Source of the DNA: Nematostella vectensis | Lineage: Eukaryota > Cnidaria > Anthozoa > Actiniaria > Edwardsiidae | NCBI RefSeq assembly: GCF_932526225.1 | Contig: NC_064040.1 | Span: forward strand, 4,275,681-4,339,680 | Length of the DNA stretch: 64,000 nt | Reading direction: 5' to 3' | Shown here: positions 1 through 12,468 of the stretch, one piece after another | Numbering within the stretch: position 1 is the stretch's first letter | Layout: every line of letters starts with the position of its first letter | Notes under the pieces: generated by a model | Told to the model about the DNA's origin: nothing | Databases searched by the model: none | The model's input: the letters and a program-made list of their open reading frames with translations, nothing else | Position numbers and translations under genes: made by a program

Positions 1-2150
1 TGACACATCCTTGCCTTTCTCCCCTCCCCTGACACATCCTTGCCTTTCTCTCCTCCCCTGACACATCCTTGCCTTTCTCTCCTCCCCTGACACATCCTTG
101 TCCTTCTCCCCTCCCCTGACACATCCTTGTCTTTCTCCCCTCCCCTGACAAATCCTTGCCTCTCTACTCTCCCCTGACACATCCTTGCCTTTCTCCCCTC
201 CCCTAGCACATCCTTGCCTTTCTCGCCTCCCCTGACACATCCTTGCCTTTCTCCCCTCTCCTGACACATCCTTGCCCTTCTCCCCTCCCCTGACACATCC
301 TTGCCTTTCTACCCTCTCCTGACACATCCTTGCCTTTCTCCCCTCTCCTGACACATCCTTGCCTTTCTCTCCTCCCCTGACACATCCTTGCCTTTCTCCC
401 CTCCCCTAACACATCCTTGCCTCTCTACCCTCCCCTAATACATCCTTGCCTTTCTTCCCTCTCCTGACACATCCTTCCCTCCCTACCCTCTCCTGACACA
501 TCCTTGCCCTTCTCCCCTCCCCTGACAAATCCTTGCCTTTCTCCCCTCCCCTGACACATCCTTGCCTTTCTCCCCTCCCCTAACACATCCTTGCCTTTCT
601 CGCCTCCCCTGACACATCCTTGCCTTTCTCCCCTCCCCTGACACATCCTTGCCTTTCTCCCCTCTCCTGACACATCCTTGCCTTTCTCCCCTCCCCTAAC
701 ACATCCTTGCCTTTCTCCCCTCTCTTGACACATCCTTGCCTCTCTACCCTCCCCTGACACATCTTTGCCTTTCTCCCCTTTCCTGAGGCATCCTTGCCTT
801 TCTCTCTTCCCCTGACACATCCTTGCCTTTCTCCCCTCCCCTAACACATCCTTGCCCTTCTCCCCTCCCCTAACACATCCTTTCCCCTCCCCTCCCCTCC
901 CCTGACAAATCCTTGCCTTTCTCCCCCACTGACACATCCTTTCCTCCCTCCCCTCTCCTGACACATCCTTGCCTTTCTCCCCTCCCCTGACACATCCTTG
1001 CCTCTCTACCCTCCCCTGACACATCCTTGCCTCCCTCCCTTCTCCTGACACATCCTTGCCTCCCTCCCTTGACACATCCTTTCCTCCCTCCCCTCTCCTG
1101 ACACATCCTTGCCCCCTCCCCTCCCCTGACACATCCTTGCCTTTCTCCACTCCCCTGACACATCCTTGCCTCCCTCCCCTCTCCTGACACATCCTTGCCT
1201 TTCTCCCCTCCCCTAACACATCCTTGCCTTTCTCCCCTCTCTTGACACATCCTTGCCTCTCTACCCTCCCCTGACACATCTTTGCCTTTCTCCCCTTTCC
1301 TGAGGCATCCTTGCCTTTCTCTCTTCCCCTGACACATCCTTGCCTTTCTCCCCTCCCCTAACACATCCTTGCCCTTCTCCCCTCCCCTAACACATCCTTT
1401 CCCCTTCCCTCCCCTCCCCTGACAAATCCTTGCCTTTCTCCCCCACTGACACATCCTTTCCTCCCTCCCCTCTCCTGACACATCCTTGCCTTTCTCCCCT
1501 CCCCTGACACATCCTTGCCTCTCTACCCTCCCCTGACACATCCTTGCCTCCCTCCCTTCTCCTGACACATCCTTGCCTCCCTCCCTTGACACATCCTTTC
1601 CTCCCTTCCCTCTCCTGACACATCCTTGCCCCCTCCCCTCCCCTGACACATCCTTGCCTTTCTCCACTCCCCTGACACATCCTTGCCTCCCTCCCCTCCC
1701 CTGACACATCCTTGCCTTTCTCCCCTCCCCTGACACATCCTTGCCTCCCTCCCCTCCCCTGACACATCCTTGCCTTTCTCCCCTCCCCTGACACATCCTT
1801 TCCCCTCTCCCCTTCCCTGACACATCCTTGCCTTTCTCCCCTCCCCTGACACATCCTTGCCTCCCTCCCCTCCCCTGACACATCCTTGCCTTTCTCCCCT
1901 CCCCTGACACATCCTTGCCTCCCTCCACTCTCCTGACACATCCTTGCCTCCCTACCATCCCATGACATATCCTTGGCCCCCTCCCCTTCCCTGACACATC
2001 CTTGCCTCCCTCCCCTACCCTAACACATCCTTGCCTCCCTCCCCTAACACATCCTTGCCTCCCTCCCATAACACATCCTTGCCTCTCTACCCTCCCCTTC
2101 CATGACATACCCTTGGCCCCCTTCCCTGACACACCCTAGCCTCCTCCCCT
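1..2150. repeat. 29-bp minisatellite in a FANCL intron
   Basis: About 70 imperfect copies of a 29-bp unit run from the window edge to about 2090, with degenerate 35-40 bp units up to about 2200. On the plus strand the unit reads TGACACATCCTTGCC followed by a pyrimidine tract. Length variants occur. The array lies inside the intron downstream of FANCL exon 10, which ends at 2228 on the minus strand. In gene sense the unit contains AAGGCAAGGATGTGTCAGG, which resembles the sequence at the real exon-10 donor. Open frames through the array arise because 29 is not divisible by 3; they show no protein-like composition and are not called as genes. Confidence 0.95.
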
Positions 2151-2227
2151 CCATGAACACTCCCCCTGACACACCCTTGCCTCCTCCCCTCCATGAACAT
2201 CTCCCCCCCCCCCTGACACAACCTTAC

Positions 2228-5200
2228 CATTGTCTGCACCAAGGAATCTGCACTCTGGTAGCAATCGAGGGTACGAAGGGTTGACCTCAACTTGAACTGA
2301 CGCATTGTTACCTGCAGTTGGTGTAATAAACATGTGTGTAAAAATAAGTTGTAGATCAAGGGTGAATGTTGTCGTCACCCTTTGGACTGAAATCTACCCC
2401 TCACCATATGGTTAATACATTTGTACCACTCCTTCAGGATGGTGTTCCCCCATCAGGAAATCTATTCTTTACCTAAAGCAATTCTACGAGTGGTGCATGC
2501 GCGGGTCGGGCGGTCTGGTTCCAGAACCCATGTTTTCCTGTCGACTTCATCCATCATGTCCCAAAAGTCCTCATAGCTATTTAGTACCTATGGACATAGC
2601 ATAATTTCACATTGACATAAGAATTCCCCTTTTTATTTTTTAGTCTCTGTTATAAGTACATCTCAATGCAAAACACAGAATAAGATGAGTGAATAGAAGG
2701 AGGGAGAGTCAGCATGATAAATACAAAAAATTAAAGGGGGTATTCCAAAATAAAAAATAGAAGGATTTTGGAATTTCATTTATTCCCCCCCCCCCCCACA
2801 CACACACACCTCCCATAATGATAAATATATGGTTGCCAATGAAAGATAATGTTATTTTTGTGTTCTCTGGATAATCAAGGTCTTACAAACCTATATGACG
2901 TAACCTAAATTGTAACTAAAGCGCCTGATTCAACCTCCCAGCTAAAGCGAGGGTTAATAAATGTACAGTAGTTGTTAAAAAAACTGTAGCTCCGCCCCCA
3001 AAAAACGTCAGTGTGATAACCTGTTTGAATTGTTGAAACAAGGCCTGGAGTGGTGCCTCATTCGGTTGCCAGTTGAAGCTGAACTTGCCAGGTAGCTCAG
3101 TAACACAGGATGGAGCACTTGTAGGATGCTAAGAAAATAGTAAAATTAACCCAACATAGTCCTTCTTAGGTTACCTGAACATGGCATGCTTTAAAAGGGC
3201 CTAATCCCGCCCACAAAACGAAGAAAAAATCCAAGTACCTGTGAAGATAGCTGGATAGTTATCTGATGCTCTCTAAGCTTGCTGTCCCTGTGAATGCCAA
3301 AAAAATATATGCCCAAGTACTAAGAACAATAATTATTATAAACAACACCTTTTTTTTATATAATCAAAAGCTTTGTATTTGTATTGGAATGTTGGAGCTA
3401 TAGGAGATTTCCAAATTAATGTTTAATCAATTTTTGTATCAGAATGTAAAAAAAATGGTCATTGTTTCAACTAAAAAAACAATACATCTTTAATGATTAC
3501 CTTGCCATCAATTTTAGTACTTTGAAAGACGGATCCACATACACTAACCTATGACACAGAAAAGAAACACTTAAATTAAGGTGCCATACATTTTTCGGTG
3601 AAGTGATTGGGCCTAAGCGAAAAAAATGGTATTTAAAATCGCTAAATCAACATTGTTTCTGCAGCTTAACATTAACAAATAATGTATGAACCTTAAAAAA
3701 CATATAGTGTAAAGCACCCGTTAGTTTCTATTAAAATTGTAATCCATGCCCAGGATTTTGATCGTGGGGGAGGGGGGGCATTTAGTGGACCATTTTCTCT
3801 TAGGTAGATTGTACTTGCTCACACTTCCAAACCATCAACCCCCCCTCCTGGCTACAGGCCTGGATAATCAATGATTCTAAGCAAAGAATTTGGTCAAGCC
3901 ATTGGTTGTTATTCTATGTTATTGTACAGGATGTGCTTACTTGTCCCAGCTTATTTGTTCAAGCTCCTTGATCAAGTTTGTGTAGTATAGGGGGTGAGCC
4001 ACCACCAGATTTTCACCTTCTGGCTTACTTTTCAACAGCTTTTCCTGTCAAAGTATAACAAAAAATCTCCCTTAGAAAAACAAAGAATAATTATTGTATA
4101 TTCCTTTGGTCATACTGTACGTTTATTCACATCATCACTGTTAGGGGTGTGGGGCTCAGATTATGAAGTGGATTACGTTTGTCAACAGGGTCTTGGTTCG
4201 TATAATGCTGGAATCCTTTCCGAGGATAGACTTGTGATTCACTTTGTGCATCTTTCGTCGGCACTTCGTGCCAACACTACGCATAACTGATATCTTCAGG
4301 AGGTCTGTAACCAATGAAACAAACAAAGACCCTGTGGACAAACATAATCCACTTCATAATGCAAGCCCAACAACCCCTGCAGCCGTGCTCCCTTGATTTA
4401 AGAATAGTATTCAAGTAACTTACCAATAGAGTTTTGAGTTCAATTAAAAATGAACAAAGATCCACACTTTGTGATAACCTCTAGAAATGAAAGGAAATTA
4501 TTATGTCCTAGTGAAGACAAAAATATGTCAATTTAATGAGTGTTTAAAATATCAAAACATACCTGCCTAATCACATTATCACAGCCTCTCAAAAGGTGTC
4601 TAAGTTTCCAGCTGCATTCAATTCTAAAAAGCAAGTGGTAGAAAAATAAAACAAAGATAAGAACTAAATAAGGGAGCTTTTTTAATTCTTGCCTTGCAAA
4701 GAGCAGTAGCACAACTAAATATTAAATTAAAATGTACTCTGAATTTGTATTGTTGAAAAATTCATTTTAAACAACAGTTTTACAGTGGAACCTGGGTTTT
4801 ACGATACCTCGAATTTAGGATGGGCTCCCTTTTTCCCGGCAAAAATACAGTGAAATGTATGAGAAATTACCTCGATCTAACCACATTGGATACAACGATA
4901 TTTACAATTTTACAATACAAACCTTATCTGCCAAGCATAGTTTCGACCTCAATACAACTATATTACTGATTCTTTCTTCCAACAAAGAGAGAAAGAACTC
5001 AAAACACCACACACATAAAGTACAGTTAATCAATTTTTTTCGGATCTTGTTAAATGCAGATTACAGTTTACAGGGAGTAACTGTGCAGTCTTACACAGAG
5101 TAGAGTTACAATATTATTATTTTGTAAAAGTTGATCATTAACCCGACCTTGCTACAATAACATTTTTAATGAATTTTCCTTTATATCATAAAACCGAGGA

Positions 5201-6379
5201 CCTTTTTCAATGTACCTGGATTTTACTATTCATTTTTTTTTCTCCCGAGGCATATCGTAAAATCCAGGTTCCACTGTATATGATTGAGGGAAACACCAGT
5301 TCCCCTGTTATCTTCAGAAGCAACTGGAATAGTCTGTTTATAAACTAATTAAAAGCTTAGTATTGCTAAAATTTTGTTGGACAAATATTGGAAAAAGATA
5401 AACTGTACAGGCTCATACCCAGGATTTTTCTTTGGGGGTGTGAAATCCGAAAAAGTGGACCTTGTGGGGGGGGGGGGGGGGTGGAGGGGGGTGTTTTTTT
5501 TATAATAATCTAAACATCCCTAAACCCTAAAAGAACAAAAAGGGGTTTGTATGCCATTGCAGTATCTCCGCCGGAAGTTTGTTATCGGATTTTGGCTTAA
5601 CTTACCTGTTACGACATACCAGAGTGATCAGAGTGATGTGTCAATGCCTTTTTTATCTTATGCTTTATAGTTTTGTCTACAAACAACACGTCCTTTGCGA
5701 GCCGAAATTGGACCGTTGTGTGTGTGTGTGTGGGGGGGGGAGGGGGGGTGCGAACGCATCCCCTGCACCCCATTGGGTATGGGCCTGCTTTAATGCTCCT
5801 TTTCAGAGAAGGTTTTTTGCAACAACTTTACTGAATATAAACCCAAAACTAAAGGGTCAGCACAAATGGGACAAGGTCCAATGCAAGATGACAGAAAGAC
5901 ACTAAATCATTACATAAGTGTTCCTAACCTTGCATTTTGCAGATTATTGTCCTCTGGCACATGAATAGCTATACGATAGCTGTGTTTCTAAAAGTCAACA
6001 ACATCAGATTTGGATGCTATTGTAGATGTGGTATATAATGATATAATAACTTATGTAAACAAAATCTATTTTTACAGGAGGGGATACTCAGCCTAAAATC
6101 TAATTTTACTAGAAGCATTTTAATAAATTAGCCTGGTAGATCTTTTGCCCTGATGCTGGAAGAAGGTGAACTACTGCAATCAACTCTTTTTAAAATCAAC
6201 TCTTTTCAAAATCAACTCTTTTCAACGTCACTCGTGTACAAGTCATAAGCCTACTTCAGTGGTTACTGCTAGGGTGTCTTACTTACGTCGACTGAGATGT
6301 ATCCGATGTAATGGCGGCCTGTGCCATCCTGAGGCACAAGTAGGGGACAGACATCGAAAAGTTCAAGTTTGGCCGCCAT
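2228..6379 (-). CDS. FANCL: FANCL, Fanconi anaemia E3 ubiquitin ligase (5' ten exons)
   Basis: FANCL is the RING-type E3 subunit of the Fanconi anaemia core complex and monoubiquitinates FANCD2 in DNA crosslink repair. Ten exons, all with GT-AG borders and compatible phases, are visible: 6379-6287 (ATG at 6379), 5987-5929, 4623-4563, 4480-4424, 4044-3941, 3548-3501, 3287-3239, 3128-3021, 2587-2473 and 2311-2228. They encode about 259 residues. The order matches vertebrate FANCL: an ELF-like N-terminus (CPLLVPQ, then VPEDNNLQNAR and CSWKLR), the first RWD region (LVYVDPSF, REHQITIQL), then DFWDMMDEVD, KTWVLEP, RRIALGNN and LPECRFLGADN. Vertebrate FANCL has about 375 residues, so the C-terminal RING/PHD-like part must lie beyond the window edge. 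Identification rests on recall of the family; exon 1 is the least conserved part. Confidence 0.93.
4783..5276. mobile_element. TA-flanked inverted-repeat element (Tigger/mariner-like MITE)
   Basis: The left end CAGTGGAACCTGGGTTTTAC (4783) is matched by its inverted copy ending at 5276, where the plus strand reads GTAAAATCCAGGTTCCACTG. Both ends are bounded by TA (4781-4782 and 5277-5278), as expected for Tc1/mariner-superfamily insertions. The roughly 490-bp interior has no transposase frame, so it is non-autonomous. It sits in the FANCL intron between the exons at 5929 and 4623. Confidence 0.75.
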
Positions 6380-9060
6380 TTTAACAAAAATTGCACCATG
6401 CCCTCGCAAACCCTCCACCACAGGGCTCCCAATTAGATATAACAAATCGGTTGTTTTTCTAGGCTCGGTTTTTTTTCCAGCCGTGGTTCGTCGCGCTCTG
6501 CTCGAAACACAGGGGGCCCAAGCTCACCATTAGCGGTTTTGGGGTTTTGTAAAAAAATTATATAATATGTTGAATAAGCTAGGGGTGACCGAATTTTACG
6601 AAACTTCACAGAGGTAATTAAAATGATCATTTCTAAACGCTTGGTGAGTTTCGTGTGTTTTTATTAAGAATTTCTCACAAAACCCAAAAACCAATTCCAT
6701 TAGCTGTGAGCTTGGGCTCCCTGTGGTTTTTCCGGCAGGCACAATCTCGTCCCCAGAGCCTTTCCTATTTCTGCGCATGCGTCGCCAAACGAAAGGCTCT
6801 GGGAAACTCCCCAACTCCACATCGCTGCTGCTAAAATCTTGCAGCAAGGTGATCACAGCGCATGCTCCTAAAATGGCGGACTCGGCTCGATCAGTCTCGC
6901 TATAAAGTTCTTAAAACCTTTCACTTATATCAATCTAGCCAAAAGAATCTTTCAAATTCTAAAAAGAGATTTGAATATGATTAAAATTTGACGTTTTTTA
7001 CAGAGCTTTGAAAAATTTCCTGGCGCGCGCGAAAGGAGAGTGAATAACTCCAAGTTTTGGCAGGACAATCTGAAACAACGTATTTTCCTTAAAACCGTTG
7101 AATCCAGTGACGGCAATACCACAAGATGTTGGCGAAGTGTTTTCTATTGCCATGCTACCCACAATGAAGCGAAGAATAACTTATTGCAGAGAATTATATG
7201 CGAAAAAAGAAAATATCTTTTCGATGTAGGTTTCAAAAACAGCGCGCGCTCGTGAGAATGTCGTCATTCTTGTTGCGAATGCAGCGCGCGCGCACGATGC
7301 AAAAACAATTCGAACACTGCAAATTATCTGCTAAATTTTGCAGATTTGTTTCCTGAAGTAGCCCCATTCATGACATGTTTTAGATATTTAGATTTGTTTT
7401 TGTTTCTATTATTGCCGCAGAAAATTTTTCGCGGCCAGCCTTTGCAACATCTTTTGGGGATCGGGACAACTTCGAGAGTATCGAAAGTGATTCGGTACGT
7501 TTTTTAATTGATCAATCAGCGCGCTCCGAAATGTCACGCGCAGAAATAAGAAAGGCTCTGGGGACGAAATTGCGGCAGGCAATATTTACGATATTTAAAT
7601 GCGGTTTTTACCCCTCCACAATAGTTTAGATCCTATGGCTGTTTTCCGTAGTATCTGCGCTCTCGTTTTATGATTGATAAGCTTTACTGGACGCCATAAA
7701 AATACCCACACCCTGTAAAAATGTCATTTATCCACCCTTATAATCCCTCGTACTGCACAATAATTTATGGTACTCTTGGAATGGCGTAATGACGTAAAGT
7801 ATTCGTGAAGTACTCCATTTTAAGTGTTTGCCAGAATGTTTTCGGGTGTAGGTTCGTGCGTGCTCTCTCGCTTTCCTCGACGCGTGGGAGTCTATAGTAG
7901 TGTGACCTGTTTGACAAGTTCTTGGTCTATCCGCCTACTAGTCGTAATCTGGTTTTCCATCCGCACTCTGTTCACGACTTGAACACGTGCGCGGTAATTT
8001 ACACGGAGTCTAGCACCGCACCTGGCAAACCAGTTTATGTATCAATAAAATATGATCAATAAAACCTGTGAAAATATTCCCTTTTGCACAAGTGCTTCAT
8101 GGAAGGTGTATTCCAGTTTTAGTCACTACATTTCGCTTTAAACTTCTACTATCACGTTATAAACGCGATAAAACTTAGGCTTATGCTAATAAGGTCTATC
8201 GCTGTTCGACGATCATAACGCGGACCCGTCAATCCTGTTTTTAAGCCTGACGTAAACGAGATTTGTGAGGATTGCAAACTGTGGTATAAAGCTTCAAAAC
8301 GCTCACGATGGCATACATTCCCCCTTTCTCTCGATCGCATAGTCGCTGTGTGTTCTCAGGTCGAAGTAAACCGTCTTCAGAGTCCCAAAAATTAAATCAT
8401 TTAAATATATTTTCAGAGACGAAAAGGTTAGTGATTTGTTTTTATACTTTCTGTCTCCCGTCGCGATTAACCCTCTGAACTCCGTCGCTGAACTATGATA
8501 GCGTGTTTTTTCCGGTCCCAATCAAATGTTGTCTCCTGCATCGCGTGACAATAAAAAAAAAAATCGAAATCGTGTTCAAACACATGCTGTATTTTTTTGG
8601 CATTTTGTTAACATAAATTATTTTACGTTTATGGTTTCCTTGCCGCCCCATATCTTTCCTTACAAAAAAAAAACGCCTTTGCTGCACACATAACTGTTAT
8701 TTTTCTTAACTTGTTATTTTATTGTATAATATTTAGTTTTGCGTGTTATTTAGCTGTTACGATATTGTAATGCTGGCTGTGTGGTTCTTTGTGTTGGGGA
8801 ACGGCGATTTTAATCGACCATGACCATCTGTTGAAATAGCCTGCTCCAGTGGGTTAATTCGGAAATTTCTGTTTTGGGGGTGTCGGGATTCCCATATTAT
8901 CTGTTACCCAAAAAAAAAAACCCGTTTCATGTTTAACGATATTTTTCAGCTACTTCGAAACTGATGAACTCGTGGCGACAAAATTATCGAATTATGCCAA
9001 TTAAAGGGAAACACAGGGCCACTAAGCATGCTAATGGAACTGTATTATTTTTTTAAACAG
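6380..9060. other. Region between FANCL and the ATP-grasp gene; inverted-repeat pair, otherwise no gene seen
   Basis: This is the FANCL 5' flank and presumably its promoter. An inverted repeat of about 33 bp links 6742-6776 and 7540-7574; it carries TCGTCCCCAGAGCCTTTC on the left and its complement on the right, so an element of about 830 bp may be present. A further partial copy (AAAGGCTCTGGG) lies near 6791. Alternating GCGCGC tracts occur at 7022-7030, 7240-7250 and 7283-7293. I see no convincing exon from 6900 to 9060. A 5' untranslated exon of the ATP-grasp gene may be hidden here, because that gene's first recognised exon is preceded by a good acceptor at 9060. Confidence 0.5.
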
Positions 9061-9077
9061 CATCATCTTATCACTTA

Positions 9078-11855
9078 ATGGATGCTGTTGTGTTGATTCC
9101 TACCTCTGAGAGCTTCGAGCCCTGGAATGACGACAAAAAAGTTTGTGAGAAGACAAACGCGGAATTCAAACCCTTATCTTGTGTGACATTCTCAAGCCTC
9201 TTCAAGAAAGACCTTGAGGATGCCTACATATTTCCTGAAAGACCATCTTCATTTAACCATGATGCCAAGCTGGTGAATGATGAGAGATACTTAATCCATG
9301 ACTACCCACCCTGGCCATCAAAGTGAGTATTTTCAGCATTCTTCTATTAGTATGGATTTGCTGTATCATAGACACCCACCCCTTGTCTCCCTCCCCAAGG
9401 GGAAATATAGGGGTGGGGACCCTCTTTTTTCAGGCTTAGAAAAAAAAACAAGAAATAGGAAATCTAGGAAAGAACAATTATTCTGCCCCCCCCCTTTCTT
9501 GAAACCCTTGCTTTGCCTCCTTTTGCAAAGTAGCTATATAGAAGAAAAGTTTAATGAAAGTAAATATATATTATTATTTAATGTAAAGGTACATTGAGCA
9601 GTTGCCACGGGAATTGTGTGCCACAATGGGAGATGACCTGCCAGTACTACTGAGAGACCCACCCAGTGAAGAGCTAAAGGAACACTGGAGCAAAGTACTT
9701 TCCTTTTTTCCAGCTGCTGACATTAGACAACTTGATGAAGAAGACACTGGCTACAAGGTAAAAATCCTTGATTTCTATTATTATATGAGAGGTGTGAAGC
9801 TAGCCTGCCCTACCCCATTAAAAAAAACTATGTTTTTTATCATTGAAGAATCACTAAACCTTGCCATTTTTGGCATAATTTCCCTCAAACAATGTACTTG
9901 CCTGCATAAAAACCAATTAGTGACTTACATAGGAAGATTTTGTTGTTATCTTCAGACAATTGTAACAAATTACCCTCTACAATCCCTTCCTCGTGAGCGG
10001 CATGCTGTGGACCCTGATGCCCACCACAAGGTGCTCTGCAAGAGCACTATTCCTGAGATGGGTGCAAGCTGCCCGTATCACATGTCTATTCATGACTACA
10101 CCATTCCTTGCATGATCAAGGTACAGCAGAAGTTACGTTTTTCTGTTTTGTTTCAAATCATCAACTTATTTCTGGATTTGATATTTGTGGGGCGTATCCT
10201 GATAATTAGGGCAGGGGTGGTTGGGGATTACAGTACAGTCGAAATGATTCAGTCACAAATTTATTTGTCCAGTAGATTGAGCATTTCAAATAAGCAGGGG
10301 GTTGAGAGGGTGATATTTTGTTGATTTTATTGAAATACAGTCCATATATTTAAAAAGGAAATTCTCTTAAAGACTACTTTTTTTACTACATCTCCTTGAT
10401 TCTTGAAATTAAAGCCTTATTTGACTTTATAGGTGTCTCATGGTATTGCCGGGCGTGGTACATTCATGGCAAAAACACAAGAAGCAGCTGAAGCAATCAT
10501 CAACACAATGCAAAATGAGATGCAGTGCAATGAGCCAATTGTTACTGAGGTGATCGAGGGCATTACAGGAAATCTCTGTGTCCAGTTCCATCTTTTCAAA
10601 TCAGGGGAGACCCACTGGATTGGTGCCACTCAACAGGTTAGTGGTCACAATATTTATTCTTATTTGGGGGCCTTTAACAGTGCTGGGACTGTGTTTAAAA
10701 GGTTATGATGGGGTATTTTGAGTAGTAACAGTGCTGGAACTGTTTAAAAGGTGAGGATGGGGTATTTTGAAGCCTTTTAACAGTGGTGGGACTGTGATGA
10801 AAAGGTGAGGATGGGGTATTTTGAGTATTAACAGTGGTGGGACTGTGTTTAAAAGGTGATAATGGGGTATTTTGAGTATTAACAGTGGTGGGACTGTGTT
10901 TAAAAGGTGATAATGGGGTATTTTGAGGCCTTTAACAGTGGTGGGACTGTGTTTAAAAGGTGATAATGGGGGTATTTTGAGGCCTTCAACAGTAGTGGGA
11001 CTGTGTTTAAAAGGTGATGATGGGGTATTTTGAGGGTGGAACTTCAAGGACCTCTTGCCTGGTTACTGGGTATGGTAGTTGTCTGGAATCGCTCACTTTT
11101 AAAGAAAGCCCTTGAAATATAGCAACTTAGTCACACAACCTTGTGGCTGATCATCCACCCTCATCTAACATCATCAAAGAATGGAATAAGATGGTGTTGG
11201 AGCTAGGTACAGCTATGCTTGTAGGGGTGGGTTCAGGGAGTACAACCCTAACCCTTTAAAAGCAGTAGGATTATAGAGCACACTGGTTTTAGCAAAACCT
11301 AGATATGCCCTATGAAGTACTCTCCTGACCCACATCTCCTAACTCGTATTGACCCTGGTTCAACATATTTTTTTTTTTCATTTTTAGGTGATCGGTGAAG
11401 ACCTGGAATGGGAGGGCGGAATCGTGAACTGGAATGAACAGGAAAAGCTGAAAAAGCTTGTGTTCAAGACAGTGCGACCAGTCAAGAAGTATCTTCACAG
11501 TAAGGGCTACTTTGGTGTGGTAGGCGTAGACATCCTCACCACCAAACATGAACAATACGTGATCGACCTAAACCCGAGGTTTAACTGCAGCTCAGCGCTC
11601 CTCTTAATGGCCCCTCACATGGCCGCCAAAGGGTACCCGGTGTCGAAAATGCTGAGAATCCCAGACGTTAGGCTCTCGGAGAAAGAGTTAATGAGAAAGA
11701 TCCAGAAGATCAACGATGAAGGTGAGGGCGTGGTCGTCACGCTGGGTAGTTACGAGTCTCAGGATGGCTCGTCCCGCCAGGTCACCGCGTGTATGTACGC
11801 GCGAACGGATAAAGAGGTGCAACATTTGCACGAGCAGCTCACCACTGCGTGCTAG
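9078..11855 (+). CDS. ATP-grasp domain protein (five exons)
   Basis: Exons are 9078-9322, 9589-9757, 9956-10120, 10433-10636 and 11388-11855 (stop TAG); all borders are GT-AG and the joined frame is open for about 416 residues. The sequence resembles the ATP-grasp fold used by carboxylate-amine and peptide-bond-forming ligases. A lysine before a glycine-rich loop (MIKVSHGIAGRGTF) suits ATP binding, a central strand carries TEVIEG, and VIDLNPRFN matches the acidic-x-Asn metal-binding motif near the end of the fold. The substrate is not predictable. The first exon may continue upstream, because AG precedes 9061 and the frame stays open to there; ATG 9078 is the first in-frame methionine seen. 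No signal peptide or membrane segment is evident. I cannot match it to a named metazoan enzyme. Confidence 0.85.
10665..11036 (+). repeat. Tandem repeat, about 52-55 bp, in ATP-grasp intron 4
   Basis: About seven imperfect copies with the core AACAGTGGTGGGACTGTG, then TTTAAAAGGTGATAATGG and GGGTATTTTGAG. The array begins about 29 bp after the exon-4 donor (GTTAGT at 10637). Each unit carries AAAAG followed by GTGATA or GTGAGG, which is donor-like in gene sense. Confidence 0.9.
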
Positions 11856-12085
11856 AACCAGTATTTCACATTTGAATTTTCACACAAATTTAAAACAAAA
11901 CCTAAACATGGCGTTCTTTCCCGAACGTATGAGTGACTAGAACTTGTACATATTATAAAAAAAGATTTTTTGTACCGTTTTCGCGGTATATAAATAATAT
12001 ATATAATATACATAATATATAATATTTGAGTTGATAAGGATAAATTTATTTTTTGAAATTATTTATATATTTTTCTATATGCACT

Positions 12086-12091
12086 AATAAA
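12086..12091 (+). terminator. Polyadenylation signal of the ATP-grasp gene
   Basis: AATAAA lies 231 bp after the stop codon at 11855, at the end of a very AT-rich 3' UTR. It is followed about 20 bases later by a T/GT-rich stretch (GAGTTTTTGTGTG), as expected for a cleavage site. Confidence 0.7.
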
Positions 12092-12468
12092 ATTGTAAAG
12101 ACAGAGTTTTTGTGTGAGGTGTTTCTATGAGACGTGATATCAGGTGCATCTCGCCTGGATTCGCTGACAAGGGGACCGCTGACAAGATATCACATGCGAA
12201 CACATGGCGTTGCAAAGGTCATCGCTTTTGTCGATCGAGAGCGCGGGAGGGGGCGCTCCAGTTACTCGCCTATATGTAAAGGCTTTCTTCGACATTTAAG
12301 GTGTCTGAATGTAATTTAGACGAAGTTAGAGTCGAGTCTGACCGCGCGAGCATGGGGCCCGTCCGGTCCCCTGAAATTGACTCCTGCTTCAGTTGCCAGT
12401 TCGTGGCGTGAGTTACTTGCAAGGTTAAGAAGAAGTCGTTTTTGCCCAACCCGCCCTCCTATTCAATT
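12092..12468. other. Intergenic stretch, nothing recognised
   Basis: This lies between the ATP-grasp 3' end and the inverted-repeat element at 12469. The short open frames show no family resemblance. No tRNA-like or repeat structure was noticed. Confidence 0.5.

Noticed and set aside
1-2100. CRISPR array
   Set aside because: The 29-bp repeats are directly contiguous with no unique spacers, and the context is a eukaryotic intron.
203-2132. Gly/Arg/Lys-rich minus-strand ORFs up to 420 codons
   Set aside because: Artefacts of the 29-bp intronic minisatellite in FANCL; three frames give permutations of the same repeat peptide.
6872-6905. ATGGCGGACTCGGC, a start-codon-like context upstream of FANCL
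   Set aside because: The frame closes after ten codons at TAA and no good donor precedes it.
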